This document shows, piece by piece, positions 38,551-47,751 of a DNA stretch of 64,000 nucleotides (the first letter of the stretch is position 1; each line of letters opens with the position of its first letter). The position numbers and the translations under genes were made by a program. The notes below the pieces were generated by a model. It was not told the origin of the DNA, ran no database searches, and was given only the letters and a program-made list of their open reading frames with translations. The DNA is from Tetramitus jugosus (lineage: Eukaryota; Heterolobosea; Eutetramitea; Acrasida; Vahlkampfiidae): assembly GCA_937625935.1 (NCBI GenBank), contig OW569362.1, positions 372,001 to 436,000 on the forward strand, in the 5' to 3' direction.

Positions 38551-40827
38551 ATGAATTTTCCCACGTTCAAAGGAACAAAAACAAAACGAATGAGTCACGA
38601 AAGCAGAGATCAAGGATCAAGATTCTGGAGACCTGGATCGTTAGGACCCTCTAGACTCTCAAACCTCAACGAGCAGCCATCATCATCAAGTAGTCAACAA
38701 GAGAACGCTGTAGTATCAAGAGAGGAACCAGAAGATGATGAATCTTCATCTTCTATTTTTGAAGGAGCACTCAGTTTACAGAGAAGTGAAATGACCATTT
38801 CACAACAACGTCAGAGCTTGCCAGTGTACCAGCATCGCAATGAAATTTTGTTTGCTGTCAACAAGTTTCGTGTTGTGATCATTGTAGGTGAAACGGGGTC
38901 TGGAAAAACGACTCAGGTTCCTCAGTACTTGCTAGAGGATGGATGGTGTGATAATGTGGCTGCCATGTTGGTTTCAAGTGGTTCCAGTGATGAAACAGCA
39001 GCTGCAACAAGGACTCAGTGCATTGCTTGTACACAGCCCAGGAGAGTGTCTGCCATCTCGGTTGCAAAGCGTGTCAGTGAAGAGAGAGGCACAGTATTGG
39101 GAGCTCAAGTCGGTTATTCCATTCAGTTTGATAATCAGTCGGATGACAATTTGACAAAGATCAAGTACATGACAGATGGTATTCTATTGAGAGAAATGTT
39201 ATTGGATCCATTGTTGTCCCAGTATTCGGTCATTATGGTAGATGAGGCACATGAGAGGTCACTCAATACGGATTTGCTGCTCGGACTGTTGAAAAAGGTT
39301 ATGAATAAGCGAGAGGACTTGCGAGTGATTATATCGAGTGCAACAATGGATGCAGAATCGTTTAAAGACTTTTTCGAAACGAATAGTGACAGGAGTGATG
39401 CAACCAAGGACACTGTATGCATATTGCCAATACCAGGAAGGACATATCCCGTCGAACTATTTTATACAAGGGAACCAGTTGCGAATTACATTGAATCTTG
39501 TATGGAAACTGTGATTCAAATACATCAGTATGAAGATATAGATGGAGATATTTTGGTGTTTCTAACTGGGCAAGAAGAGATTCACTCTTTTATATCAAAG
39601 TTAAAGGATGAATTGGAGCATTATCCAAGCGCACCCCTTCTAGTAGCATATCCATTGTACGCAGGATTGCCAATGGATCAACAGATGAGCGTGTTTGAAG
39701 AGCAGAGATACAATGTGGATGGTACGAGAAACGGTCGAAAAGTGATTATAGCAACCAATGTGGCTGAAACGTCCGTAACCATACCCAATATCAGATATGT
39801 TGTTGATTGTGGGTTTGTTAAATGTCGAGTGTATAATCCAACCACAGAATCAGATTCGCTAGTAGTTACAGAGATTAGTAAGTCATCATCGAGGCAAAGA
39901 GCCGGAAGAGCAGGGAGAGTAAAGGCTGGCAAGTGCTTCCGCATGTACACAGAAAAATCATTCCAGCAACTCGCACCGAACAATATTCCAGAGATACAGA
40001 GGTCAGATATAACCGGAGTTGTTTTGCAATTGAAGGCTCTGGGAATTGACAATTTGATTAATTTTCCATTCTTATCACCTCCTCCTGCTAATAATCTGCT
40101 GGCTGCTCTGGAGCTATTGCATGTCCTTGGTGTACTGGACGAGCAAGCTCGTTTAACATCACCTCTTGGTATGCAAGTTGCAGAATTCCCTGTTAAACCT
40201 CAAGTAGCAAAGATGTTACTACAATCGGGTGTGGTTGGGTGCAGTAGTGAAATGTTAACGATAGCAGCAATGTTATCAACGCCAAATATTTATGCAATGG
40301 TAAGAGGTAACCAGCAGGCTCGAGCAGACATTGCAAAGCAACAGTTTTCTGTTACGGAGGGAGATCACATAACATACTTGAACATTTACGACAATTTTAT
40401 TCGAACCAAAAATCAGTCTCAGTGGTGCTTCGATAATTACTTGAACTATAAGAGTATGAAGCGCGTGGTAACTATTCGAAAGCAACTCGAAGGTTATCTG
40501 AGAAAATTCAATATTCCAATCAAGTCAATGCACGACAAAGAAGCAAATCATGATGAATCACCCACCACTATTATTTGTAAATGTGTACTGAGTGGCATAT
40601 TCAAGCACTCTGCAAGATTGCAACCCGATGGATCATATCTAACCCTCCACTCAAATCAGAAGTTGCACATTCATCCATCGTCAGTATTGTTGCGTAAACC
40701 GCCCAAGTGGGTTGCCTTTTCTGAGGTAATTGTAACAACGAAAGAATACATGAAAGATGTGTTAGCGATTGAATTGGATTGGTTGACAGAGGTAGCTCCT
40801 CAATTTTATAAAAATATTGTTGGTTGA
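38551..40827 (+). CDS. DHX35: DEAH-box RNA helicase DHX35
   Basis: After a short leader with RFWRPGSLGPS, the N-terminal tag of DHX35, come all DEAH helicase motifs. These are GETGSGKTTQ (about residues 114-123), TQPRRVSA, DEAH at 231-234, SATMDAE, FLTGQEEI, TNVAETSVTIPNIRYVVDCG and QRAGRAGR. The HA2 and OB-fold domains follow (SPPPANNLLAALELL; SVLLRKPPKWV). Length 758 matches the family. It is a spliceosome-associated ATPase in the nucleus. The upstream ATG at 38551 is used; MSHESRD at residue 14 is an alternative. Confidence 0.95.
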   Translation: MNFPTFKGTKTKRMSHESRDQGSRFWRPGSLGPSRLSNLNEQPSSSSSQQENAVVSREEPEDDESSSSIFEGALSLQRSEMTISQQRQSLPVYQHRNEILFAVNKFRVVIIVGETGSGKTTQVPQYLLEDGWCDNVAAMLVSSGSSDETAAATRTQCIACTQPRRVSAISVAKRVSEERGTVLGAQVGYSIQFDNQSDDNLTKIKYMTDGILLREMLLDPLLSQYSVIMVDEAHERSLNTDLLLGLLKKVMNKREDLRVIISSATMDAESFKDFFETNSDRSDATKDTVCILPIPGRTYPVELFYTREPVANYIESCMETVIQIHQYEDIDGDILVFLTGQEEIHSFISKLKDELEHYPSAPLLVAYPLYAGLPMDQQMSVFEEQRYNVDGTRNGRKVIIATNVAETSVTIPNIRYVVDCGFVKCRVYNPTTESDSLVVTEISKSSSRQRAGRAGRVKAGKCFRMYTEKSFQQLAPNNIPEIQRSDITGVVLQLKALGIDNLINFPFLSPPPANNLLAALELLHVLGVLDEQARLTSPLGMQVAEFPVKPQVAKMLLQSGVVGCSSEMLTIAAMLSTPNIYAMVRGNQQARADIAKQQFSVTEGDHITYLNIYDNFIRTKNQSQWCFDNYLNYKSMKRVVTIRKQLEGYLRKFNIPIKSMHDKEANHDESPTTIICKCVLSGIFKHSARLQPDGSYLTLHSNQKLHIHPSSVLLRKPPKWVAFSEVIVTTKEYMKDVLAIELDWLTEVAPQFYKNIVG

Positions 40828-40835
40828 CATGAAGT

Positions 40836-42728
40836 TTATATCTTCTCAAACTCTGCGATATCACTGAGAAGATGCTTTAGGAAGTTGTAGGAATCGAGGA
40901 CAGAGTCTATATGAACTCTTTCTTCTGGTGAATGAGGTTGTTCAATCAATGGTCCCATACTCAACATTTCAATATCTTCGCGGTTCGATTGTCTCTTGGA
41001 CGCAATCACTGCACATTCCAATCCACTTTGAGAAACAAGCAACGTTGGTTCCTTGTCAAACAATTTGTCGTACACTACAATGGCCCTGCGAGCTGTCTGA
41101 GATCCTAACTTTGGAGTCCAACTGGGGTACGTGGCCATTGTATCATTGATATATGATGCCTTAGCCAACTCGAGAATAGATCTAATCCTCGTGCTAGTTT
41201 CATTCTTTGCACTCTCCAACAAACTTCGAGTCATCAAGGTAATATGGAATCGATTGTCTTCCAAATTCTCCACCTTTGTGTCAGTGGCAACAACAGCCAG
41301 ATTGGTGGAAGTCTGAACAGCTGGGAAATCGTAGCTGTATGACAGAGGCCCAGATGGCAGGGCCTGAAGCACTCGTAATATGTGTCTCGTGTAGTTTGAC
41401 GCGAAGGGTTTCGATTGTGGAATACCAATCTTGTTGATGAGATGGATGGTCACATTCTCATATCCCTTGTATTCAACTTCATTAATAAGCACAGTGAAGC
41501 GCTTGACCACTTGCTCAATAACTGAAATATCATCTCTTGACTCCACATGAATCGTAGTCTTGGCATCTCTTGGAATTGCGTTTCTCTTGGTACCACCTTG
41601 GATCTGAGAAATGTGGTAGCTTCGTTTGTTTGCACTGAGTTCGCGATCAACTTCTAACAATAATCTTGCCAACAATTTGATAGCATTGCCTCTGCCCATA
41701 TGTATCTCGTTGCCAGAGTGTCCACCTTTTAATCCTACGAGTTCAATATCATAGACAATCGTACCCGCTTTTTCCTCGTGTTCATCCATGTACTGAATCT
41801 CAAATTCAGCTACTGTATCTTGACCACCAGCACTACCCACAGTTAGTTGATCTGGTACCATTGTATCCAAGTTCAAAATGATTTTACCAGTGAAGAAATC
41901 CTTTGACATTCTCAAGGCACCACGCAATCCAATCTCCTCCTCAACCGTAAATAGCAACTCAATCTTTCCGTGCTGTTTTGAAAGCTTAGATTCCGCTTGT
42001 AATTCCTCTGCCAGTGTCATCATCATTGCAACTGCAATACCATTGTCCGCACCCAGAGATGTCCGATTGGCATGTACCCAAGTGCCATTGGTCATGAGCA
42101 AAGTAATTCCATCTCGAGAGCAATTGTGCTGCGCTTGATAAACAGGATCACACTCGCACACCATGTCCAAATGCGATTGAACAACAATGGTTGGAGTATG
42201 TTCGTATCCATGTGCCGCTGGAATCGTGAACAACATACTGCCCGATCTCTCATCCACCGTCATGTTGACATTGGGTAGTCGTTCAAGCAGATAATCACGA
42301 ACGTAGTGAGCCACTGGTTGTTCTTGCTTTGGTGGCCTAGGAATAGCAGATATGACAGCAAAGTGATTCCACAGCAATTTGGGCTGCAGAACGTACAATT
42401 GATCCTCTGTTTGTTCTTCCCCTGAAGAAGAACGATGTCCGTGATGATGGTGCTTGTTGTGGTATTGATCCTTGGGAGACATTGTCTTTCGATATTGACC
42501 AGAAACCAGGGCCATGTTGTGTGACATGAGGGCAATCAGATCTGTGGAATTGACGGGTTGGATCTGCTTGGGACTTGGATAGTGCAGTATGCGTTGTTCC
42601 ATCATGGAAGCCACTTGATCAAACAAGTGCTGATAATTGGGTCCTTTGACAGTTGCAGAAATGCTGACCACTGAAAGCAACAAGAGTAGTAAGAGTAGTG
42701 GAAGGAGGATGATTCGTTCGTGCTTCAT
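40836..42728 (-). CDS. PepD-type aminoacyl-histidine dipeptidase (M20) with signal peptide
   Basis: The catalytic body is a PepD/M20C peptidase. It has LLWNHFAVISAIPRPPKQE, VVQSHLDMVCE (zinc His and catalytic Asp), SLGADNGIAVAMMM, FTVEEEIGLRGAL (catalytic Glu pair) and LKGGHSGNEIHMGRGNAIK. Bacterial PepD enzymes are cytosolic. This one carries a hydrophobic signal peptide (MKHERIILLPLLLLLLLLSVVSI) and a His-rich linker, so it should act in a lysosome or phagosome or be secreted. It would cleave dipeptides there, which fits a bacterivore. ATG 42728 begins the signal peptide. Probably of bacterial origin. Confidence 0.9.
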   Translation of the reverse strand: MKHERIILLPLLLLLLLLSVVSISATVKGPNYQHLFDQVASMMEQRILHYPSPKQIQPVNSTDLIALMSHNMALVSGQYRKTMSPKDQYHNKHHHHGHRSSSGEEQTEDQLYVLQPKLLWNHFAVISAIPRPPKQEQPVAHYVRDYLLERLPNVNMTVDERSGSMLFTIPAAHGYEHTPTIVVQSHLDMVCECDPVYQAQHNCSRDGITLLMTNGTWVHANRTSLGADNGIAVAMMMTLAEELQAESKLSKQHGKIELLFTVEEEIGLRGALRMSKDFFTGKIILNLDTMVPDQLTVGSAGGQDTVAEFEIQYMDEHEEKAGTIVYDIELVGLKGGHSGNEIHMGRGNAIKLLARLLLEVDRELSANKRSYHISQIQGGTKRNAIPRDAKTTIHVESRDDISVIEQVVKRFTVLINEVEYKGYENVTIHLINKIGIPQSKPFASNYTRHILRVLQALPSGPLSYSYDFPAVQTSTNLAVVATDTKVENLEDNRFHITLMTRSLLESAKNETSTRIRSILELAKASYINDTMATYPSWTPKLGSQTARRAIVVYDKLFDKEPTLLVSQSGLECAVIASKRQSNREDIEMLSMGPLIEQPHSPEERVHIDSVLDSYNFLKHLLSDIAEFEKI

Positions 42729-42879
42729 GATTTGGGTTCTCTCACGTTGTTTTTTGAACACGAAATATCCTTTGCTTTCCTGAAATGCAGAGAATGACTG
42801 ACCTCGGACTAAAAAAGGAATGACTTACGTTATGTGAGCGAAATTAGATCACTTGTTTATTGTTTTGTTCACTCATGCA

Positions 42880-44274
42880 TTAGAGGCAGTAAGGGGTCAC
42901 CAGGCAACCATTCTTTTCACGACCATGGTCTTCGATAAAGTCATGGACTTGGTCGTGGAACCATTGAATAGCAGCATCAGGCAAGTTGAATGAAGCCATG
43001 ATAATCAACATAGATGTCCACTTTTCAATACCGCCTGCCTTGTAGCGTGCCCAGCATGCCTCAATAGGGAATGTTTTGGGACTTACGCCCTTTTCGACAA
43101 GACGATTGTAGTAAGCTGTGAAGATACGAAGTTCGTGTTCTCGCCTCAACTCTGTTGTTACATGGCTAATCATGAATTGAGCTAGGTCTGTGAACGGACA
43201 GTAAACGCTAATTTCAGACCAATCTACGAGGTAGAATGGAATGTCCTTTTGTTTCCAAACCCACAGGATGTTACTTGCATGGAAGTCACCGTGACAGAGT
43301 GTAAAAGGCGTATCCGGAGAGGAAACATCAAAACGACGCTGGAAATTGTTCCAGTTCGTGTTGGCCATGGTTGTATTGATCTCTGAAATGACAGTATCAG
43401 ACCATTTGACACCAGTTGTCTTCTCTTCAGCTGCCTTCAGTAGTTTCTGCCATTTCATTTTGATTCTATCAGTCGCAAACTCCCACTGTGAACGATTCTT
43501 CCCTTGGAAGTAACTCACCATTTTCATCCATGACTCAGAGAGTAGTGACTCTTGTCTCCAATATTTGGCATGCATATCTGCCGCACTCAAGAATATAGTT
43601 TCCAGAGCAACCATAGGATCGATATTGGCATCCTTTGGTAGTTGAGGTGGACCCCAACATTGATTACCAAACAAATGACCACCAGCTGAAGCAACAGGAG
43701 ATAGATCCTCCATCAGAATCAATACATCTCCAGTCATCATGGATCCCTTGGCATACAAGACCTTGGGAATATTGGATATTTGTGAATCCTTGTTAGCTCC
43801 ATACTTGTGATAGAATAGAGCCTCTCTTGCGTGACCCATCAAAGCAGATGACAGGTGGCTGGAGAAACCTGAATGAACGGTTTTAACGACAAGGCTTCTT
43901 GGCAGTCTATCATCAGCATCATCGGGCCAAGAGAGAATCAGTCTGTGCATTTGAGCTGACAAACCACCAACCAATTGATCACCGTGCTCCACTTTGACAA
44001 TCTCTGGTACTTTAATCGAATCTCCCATGTACTCTTGAATGATTCGTCGAAGCCACACATAGGAATTGAAGTTTTTCCAGTCTTGTGGCTCCATTTCCTG
44101 TGGATTACCCAGTTTGCACTTGATGCTTCTCCAAAGACAGAAGACATGATAACAGATGTATGTTTGCAGCTTCTTTGACTGGTAGAACGAGAGGAACTTG
44201 TTGGAAAAGATTACCAGAATGATAATGGCACCTAAAACTGCAGAAAGTGCAGTCGACAAAACTGAAAAATTCAT
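42880..44274 (-). CDS. CHK-like/APH-fold small-molecule kinase, membrane anchored
   Basis: A 464-aa protein starting with one hydrophobic anchor (STALSAVLGAIIILVIF). The kinase body has LVVKTVHS (Lys), an LILMEDL hinge, the catalytic loop LCHGDFHASNILW and the metal Asp in YLVDWSEI. This is the arrangement of EcKL/CHK-like kinases related to aminoglycoside phosphotransferases. The family phosphorylates small alcohols such as steroids or choline-like compounds; the substrate here is unknown. The frame is open to 44376, but the ATG at 44274 gives the anchor directly. Confidence 0.8.
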   Translation of the reverse strand: MNFSVLSTALSAVLGAIIILVIFSNKFLSFYQSKKLQTYICYHVFCLWRSIKCKLGNPQEMEPQDWKNFNSYVWLRRIIQEYMGDSIKVPEIVKVEHGDQLVGGLSAQMHRLILSWPDDADDRLPRSLVVKTVHSGFSSHLSSALMGHAREALFYHKYGANKDSQISNIPKVLYAKGSMMTGDVLILMEDLSPVASAGGHLFGNQCWGPPQLPKDANIDPMVALETIFLSAADMHAKYWRQESLLSESWMKMVSYFQGKNRSQWEFATDRIKMKWQKLLKAAEEKTTGVKWSDTVISEINTTMANTNWNNFQRRFDVSSPDTPFTLCHGDFHASNILWVWKQKDIPFYLVDWSEISVYCPFTDLAQFMISHVTTELRREHELRIFTAYYNRLVEKGVSPKTFPIEACWARYKAGGIEKWTSMLIIMASFNLPDAAIQWFHDQVHDFIEDHGREKNGCLVTPYCL

Positions 44275-44501
44275 TGTGTGGAGTATATAATAATCAGATG
44301 CCCTTTTTGCTTGTTTTGTTGTGACCCGGGTTCTTGTCAAAAAACCTGCGGAATAAATACCAGACCAACCGTCCAAGAGCTCAAGACTGAGATTGAGGTT
44401 TGATTCCCACCTCTGGTAGAATTGGAGGTGTGTGAGAACGTTTCACCTTTGAGACAATGTCCCAGAATGTGTTGTGGGACTACACACTCCATTTGAGGAT
44501 T

Positions 44502-46208
44502 CTATAATCGAGATGACCATTGTACCGTGTTGCTGTGGTGTAAGATTTTGCCCGCTTGGTTCATAAGGCTCTCTAATTGTTGGTGCAGCAATGCATTCGT
44601 TGTTGAATGAACTGAACTCGTATCATACTTCGTAAAGCGGTCAGAGAACCATAGAGCAGTTCGAGCACTCAGATTATGCCAACTAGGATTATCGGAGGGA
44701 CTAACTCTTGCTATTTGATTTTGACTCCACCGATATGTGTCTACAGCTGAATTGCTAATCTTGGATAACACTGGTACATTGCTTAAATAACCTGGTTGAG
44801 GTTTCTTCTTTTCTTGTGATCCAAAGGGTAGATACCGATTGATAAGAGCTCTGGCGATTCTACTATCCTTATACAATGGGATTTGACTTAAAATGGCTTC
44901 ACGATCTAAACCCATCATTGAAGCCATCATACCAAGGTCCATTCCGCCACTTTTCTTACCGCCTTTCTTCTTTTGTTTCTGGTGTTTGTCCATTGATGAT
45001 TTATCAGGCGTTTCGATCAAGTTCTTTGGGATCTGTGGATAGAGCAACGAATCAACATAACCTTGATACATTCCAGTGACTGTCTTCAAGATCATACGAT
45101 TCATACCAGCATCAGATCCTAACATTGGATGTTTGGACAACAGAGTCGATGGCAATTGACTCTTCAAGAAGTAGAGCACAGCTCGATGTGCACCATATCT
45201 TGCTCCAAAGTTCATCACGATTCCAACAAATGATCCAACCATTAACCAAAATGACTGTCTAGCCATTGTCAGTGGAATATCGTTCGCTTTCATAGAGTCT
45301 GTAGGCAACGAACGCGAGGACGTCTCGGACATCAAAAACTGATTCTTCAATTGTCGAGTCACAGTCAGTGGCAATGCACTCGACATGGCACCAAACAATG
45401 TTCCAATCACAAATCCACCATAAGCCTTCCACTGCCACAATTCTATTCCACCAATCTTCTTTTTTTCTTCATGATGACGACGGAACAATAGAGATAACAG
45501 CTTTGAGAGATACATGGGTGCCAATCGCGATCCAAAAACACCAACCATGAATCGAACAATCGAATAATTAATATGATGATACAGTCGCAAAATGATAAAT
45601 CGTTTCACTTTTTGCCTTAATTGAAAATGACTCAAAAAGCTCTTCTTTTTCTGCTTTGTTGTCATTGCTTGATTGTGGATCGGAAGCAATGACAACTGTT
45701 GACTCCTTGTTGGCTTGTCCTTGATTGCCAGCTTATGATTACTGAAAATTTGATAGTCCAACAACAAGAGTCGATTCAACACACTCAGCCGCTCACTCTT
45801 TTCACTACTTTTATCATGAAATTGTTGTAATTGTTGTTGTTGCTTGATAGTCAACAACAAACATAACACTGCACAAAAATGCAACATGAAATACAAGTGT
45901 GGATCATCACCATCACCTTCATTGGTTCTTAATAAAAATTGACCTTCTTGTTGTTTGTCCAAATGATGAACAAGTGATTGTTGAATTTGATCATTGGTTG
46001 GATCATTGAGAAACACCAGGAACTGATTTAATAAATGACTCTGATTCGTATGATGATGCTGAGAGCAAAGTTGAGTCACAGTTGTAGCAAATGAGGCCAA
46101 CAAGTGTGCATCGATGAATTTCAGTTGGATATTGCGATTGTTGTTCGATTGTTGCTCTTGTTCAAGAGAACGAAAAAAGAGGGTTTTGTCCACCTGTGGA
46201 GATGACAT
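44502..46208 (-). CDS. Hypothetical multi-pass membrane protein, 568 aa
   Basis: No family recognised. The N-terminal half is Gln/His/Asn-rich. Between about residues 265 and 345 there are two or three hydrophobic stretches (GGFVIGTLFGAMSSALPL; FWLMVGSFVGIVMNFGARYGA). A Lys/Gly-rich linker (KQKKKGGKKSGG) lies near residue 425. The Gly/Ala-rich membrane segments resemble mitochondrial inner-membrane proteins such as Tim17-like folds, but this is a loose impression. The start is the first ATG, facing the NDRG-like gene across a 134-bp divergent promoter. Confidence 0.65.
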   Translation of the reverse strand: MSSPQVDKTLFFRSLEQEQQSNNNRNIQLKFIDAHLLASFATTVTQLCSQHHHTNQSHLLNQFLVFLNDPTNDQIQQSLVHHLDKQQEGQFLLRTNEGDGDDPHLYFMLHFCAVLCLLLTIKQQQQLQQFHDKSSEKSERLSVLNRLLLLDYQIFSNHKLAIKDKPTRSQQLSLLPIHNQAMTTKQKKKSFLSHFQLRQKVKRFIILRLYHHINYSIVRFMVGVFGSRLAPMYLSKLLSLLFRRHHEEKKKIGGIELWQWKAYGGFVIGTLFGAMSSALPLTVTRQLKNQFLMSETSSRSLPTDSMKANDIPLTMARQSFWLMVGSFVGIVMNFGARYGAHRAVLYFLKSQLPSTLLSKHPMLGSDAGMNRMILKTVTGMYQGYVDSLLYPQIPKNLIETPDKSSMDKHQKQKKKGGKKSGGMDLGMMASMMGLDREAILSQIPLYKDSRIARALINRYLPFGSQEKKKPQPGYLSNVPVLSKISNSAVDTYRWSQNQIARVSPSDNPSWHNLSARTALWFSDRFTKYDTSSVHSTTNALLHQQLESLMNQAGKILHHSNTVQWSSRL

Positions 46209-46342
46209 GACAGATACTTTGTGTTTTGTGGTTTTGCGGCCGCACGACGAGATCTTCTTGATATCGGCTTTTTGAGAAGAAGGCTAAATTCAGCAAGGAC
46301 TATTTCTTTAGTTTCTTTGGATCAACAAAAAACGAGGACACG

Positions 46343-47302
46343 ATGAATCATGCACAACAGAATAGTTTCAGTCACGGGAATGTAACAGTGACAAGGATGA
46401 TTCTTGATACGAATGCATCACCAAATGTGAACCAAAGGCTCGTCCCCATGTTTTGCTTTCCAGAGTTGGGGACAAATTGCGAACTGTGCTACAAGTCATT
46501 TTTCAGCGATCGGGAAACACAATTTCTGCGCCAAATCTTCGCCATCTACAGTGTGGAAGTTCACGGTTTAAGCTCAACCAGAGACAAACAATCGTACAAC
46601 TATAGCTATGAAAGCCTTGTTGATGATTTGAGTGCGATCGTGCAGGAGCACAAGGACCAATTCTGTGTCGTCAAGAGTCATCTGGAGAAACAACAACCAT
46701 TCTTCCATGGAATGGGAACTGGGTCAGGTGGATACTTGTTGTCTCTGTTTGCTTGTACGCACCCTCATTTGGTTGAGTCCATGGTTCTAATCTCTTCTCC
46801 CATCCATGGTGCCTCATGGCTAGAATCCTTCCAAATGCATGCTCAACAGTGGAGAGCAAATTTGGGTGGTGGAGTTGATGCCTATTCAAAGAAGCTCATG
46901 AGTTTGTACTTTAGTGAAAAGTTTAGACAGCTGCCATCTCACGAGTACATTCTGAACGAGTTCCATGAATATCATGTCTTGTCATTCGAACAGTTAAAGT
47001 ACGATATTCAGTTGAACACGAAAAGAAAGGATTTGAGTGATCAGTTGAAAAAACTGTGTTGTAAAGTTCTTATACTAGTCGGTGAGGAATCTGCATATTC
47101 CAATGACGCTAGCTACAATTTGGACAAGTTTGATCCAGAGTTAGTATCATGGATAAAGGTGCCGAACTGTGGTGGGCTCGTTACGAGAGAAAAACCAGAA
47201 CAGATCATCACATCTCTCAAACTGTTTCTGCAAAGTCAATCTTTCATGTTGGATACAATTGTTGAATCACATTCCAATCCTCTATCGATCACGGTGCTAT
47301 GA
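46343..47302 (+). CDS. NDRG-like alpha/beta-hydrolase-fold protein
   Basis: The protein follows the N-myc downstream-regulated (NDRG) family. It has MFCFPELGTN, EVHGLSS, the nucleophile-like GMGTGSGGYLLSLFACTHPHLVESMVLIS, LCCKVLILVGEESAYSNDASYN, and the C-terminal LDKFDPELVSWIKVPNCGGLVTREKPEQI. NDRG proteins keep the hydrolase fold but are usually non-enzymatic. Length 319 matches. It converges on the downstream half of a gene split by the Fanzor element, 24 bp away. Confidence 0.8.
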   Translation: MNHAQQNSFSHGNVTVTRMILDTNASPNVNQRLVPMFCFPELGTNCELCYKSFFSDRETQFLRQIFAIYSVEVHGLSSTRDKQSYNYSYESLVDDLSAIVQEHKDQFCVVKSHLEKQQPFFHGMGTGSGGYLLSLFACTHPHLVESMVLISSPIHGASWLESFQMHAQQWRANLGGGVDAYSKKLMSLYFSEKFRQLPSHEYILNEFHEYHVLSFEQLKYDIQLNTKRKDLSDQLKKLCCKVLILVGEESAYSNDASYNLDKFDPELVSWIKVPNCGGLVTREKPEQIITSLKLFLQSQSFMLDTIVESHSNPLSITVL

Positions 47303-47326
47303 GCTGAATGATTGTCCCTGTTTCTG

Positions 47327-47645
47327 TCATAATATGAATTCGATGCCTGTGTCAACTGATGACCAATTGAAGAATTCGATATAAAATCCTTCTTGCCTCA
47401 TCCTTGATAGATACTTTTGTAGCATGGGTACTGTGTGCCACTCAATTTTCATAAACTCTTCGCTCGTGAACCAAGCAATCTGTTCCTTAACAGGAAGATT
47501 GGCCCTGTCATGATCTGAATCCTTCGATTTTACCTTCCTTGTTGAACTCCAAATTTGATATCCAAGAGTGCCATAATGTGCCATAATCTCTTTATAGAAG
47601 AACCCTTTCTTCTTATTCGTGTAATACCATGAACCAATGAACTGA
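47327..47645 (-). pseudogene. C-terminal half of a gene split by the Fanzor element
   Basis: On the minus strand an open frame runs from the element boundary (NQFIGSWYYTNKKKG...) through MAHYGTLGYQIW to a TGA at 47327. There is no ATG at its head; the first internal ATG is at 47584. The frame is exactly the one that the N-terminal half (50318-51045) would have after removal of the element and one TTAA. It is therefore the 3' part of the interrupted gene. The SEEF.KIEWHTV segment is not assigned. Confidence 0.8.
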
Positions 47646-47662
47646 TTAAGGTGGCGGTCTAC
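47646..47662 (+). repeat. TTAA + terminal inverted repeat, guide-RNA side
   Basis: TTAA followed by GGTGGCGGTCTAC, the exact inverse of 50305-50321. This end lies 85 nt beyond the Fanzor stop codon. Confidence 0.9.
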
Positions 47663-47751
47663 TGTCGATCAAGCCATAATAAAAAAATTATGGTTTCCCG
47701 ATAAGACACCTTAACGCTCCTACATAATCGGGATTTACATAGCAGCTTGAT
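47650..47751 (-). ncRNA. Candidate Fanzor guide-RNA (fRNA/omega-RNA) scaffold
   Basis: Between the last Fanzor codons and the element end, the minus strand can form three stems. Stem A is ATCAAGC/GCTTGAT (47745-47751 with 47668-47674) and encloses the other two. Stem B is CCCGAT/ATCGGG (47727-47732 with 47697-47702). Stem C is CCATAAT-TTTTTT-ATTATGG (47674-47693). In TnpB and Fanzor loci the RNA scaffold overlaps the nuclease 3' end and runs to the element end, and the guide is read from flanking DNA. Position and folding fit this. Expression and exact ends are unknown, and the TATA-like loop bases could be chance. Confidence 0.55.
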
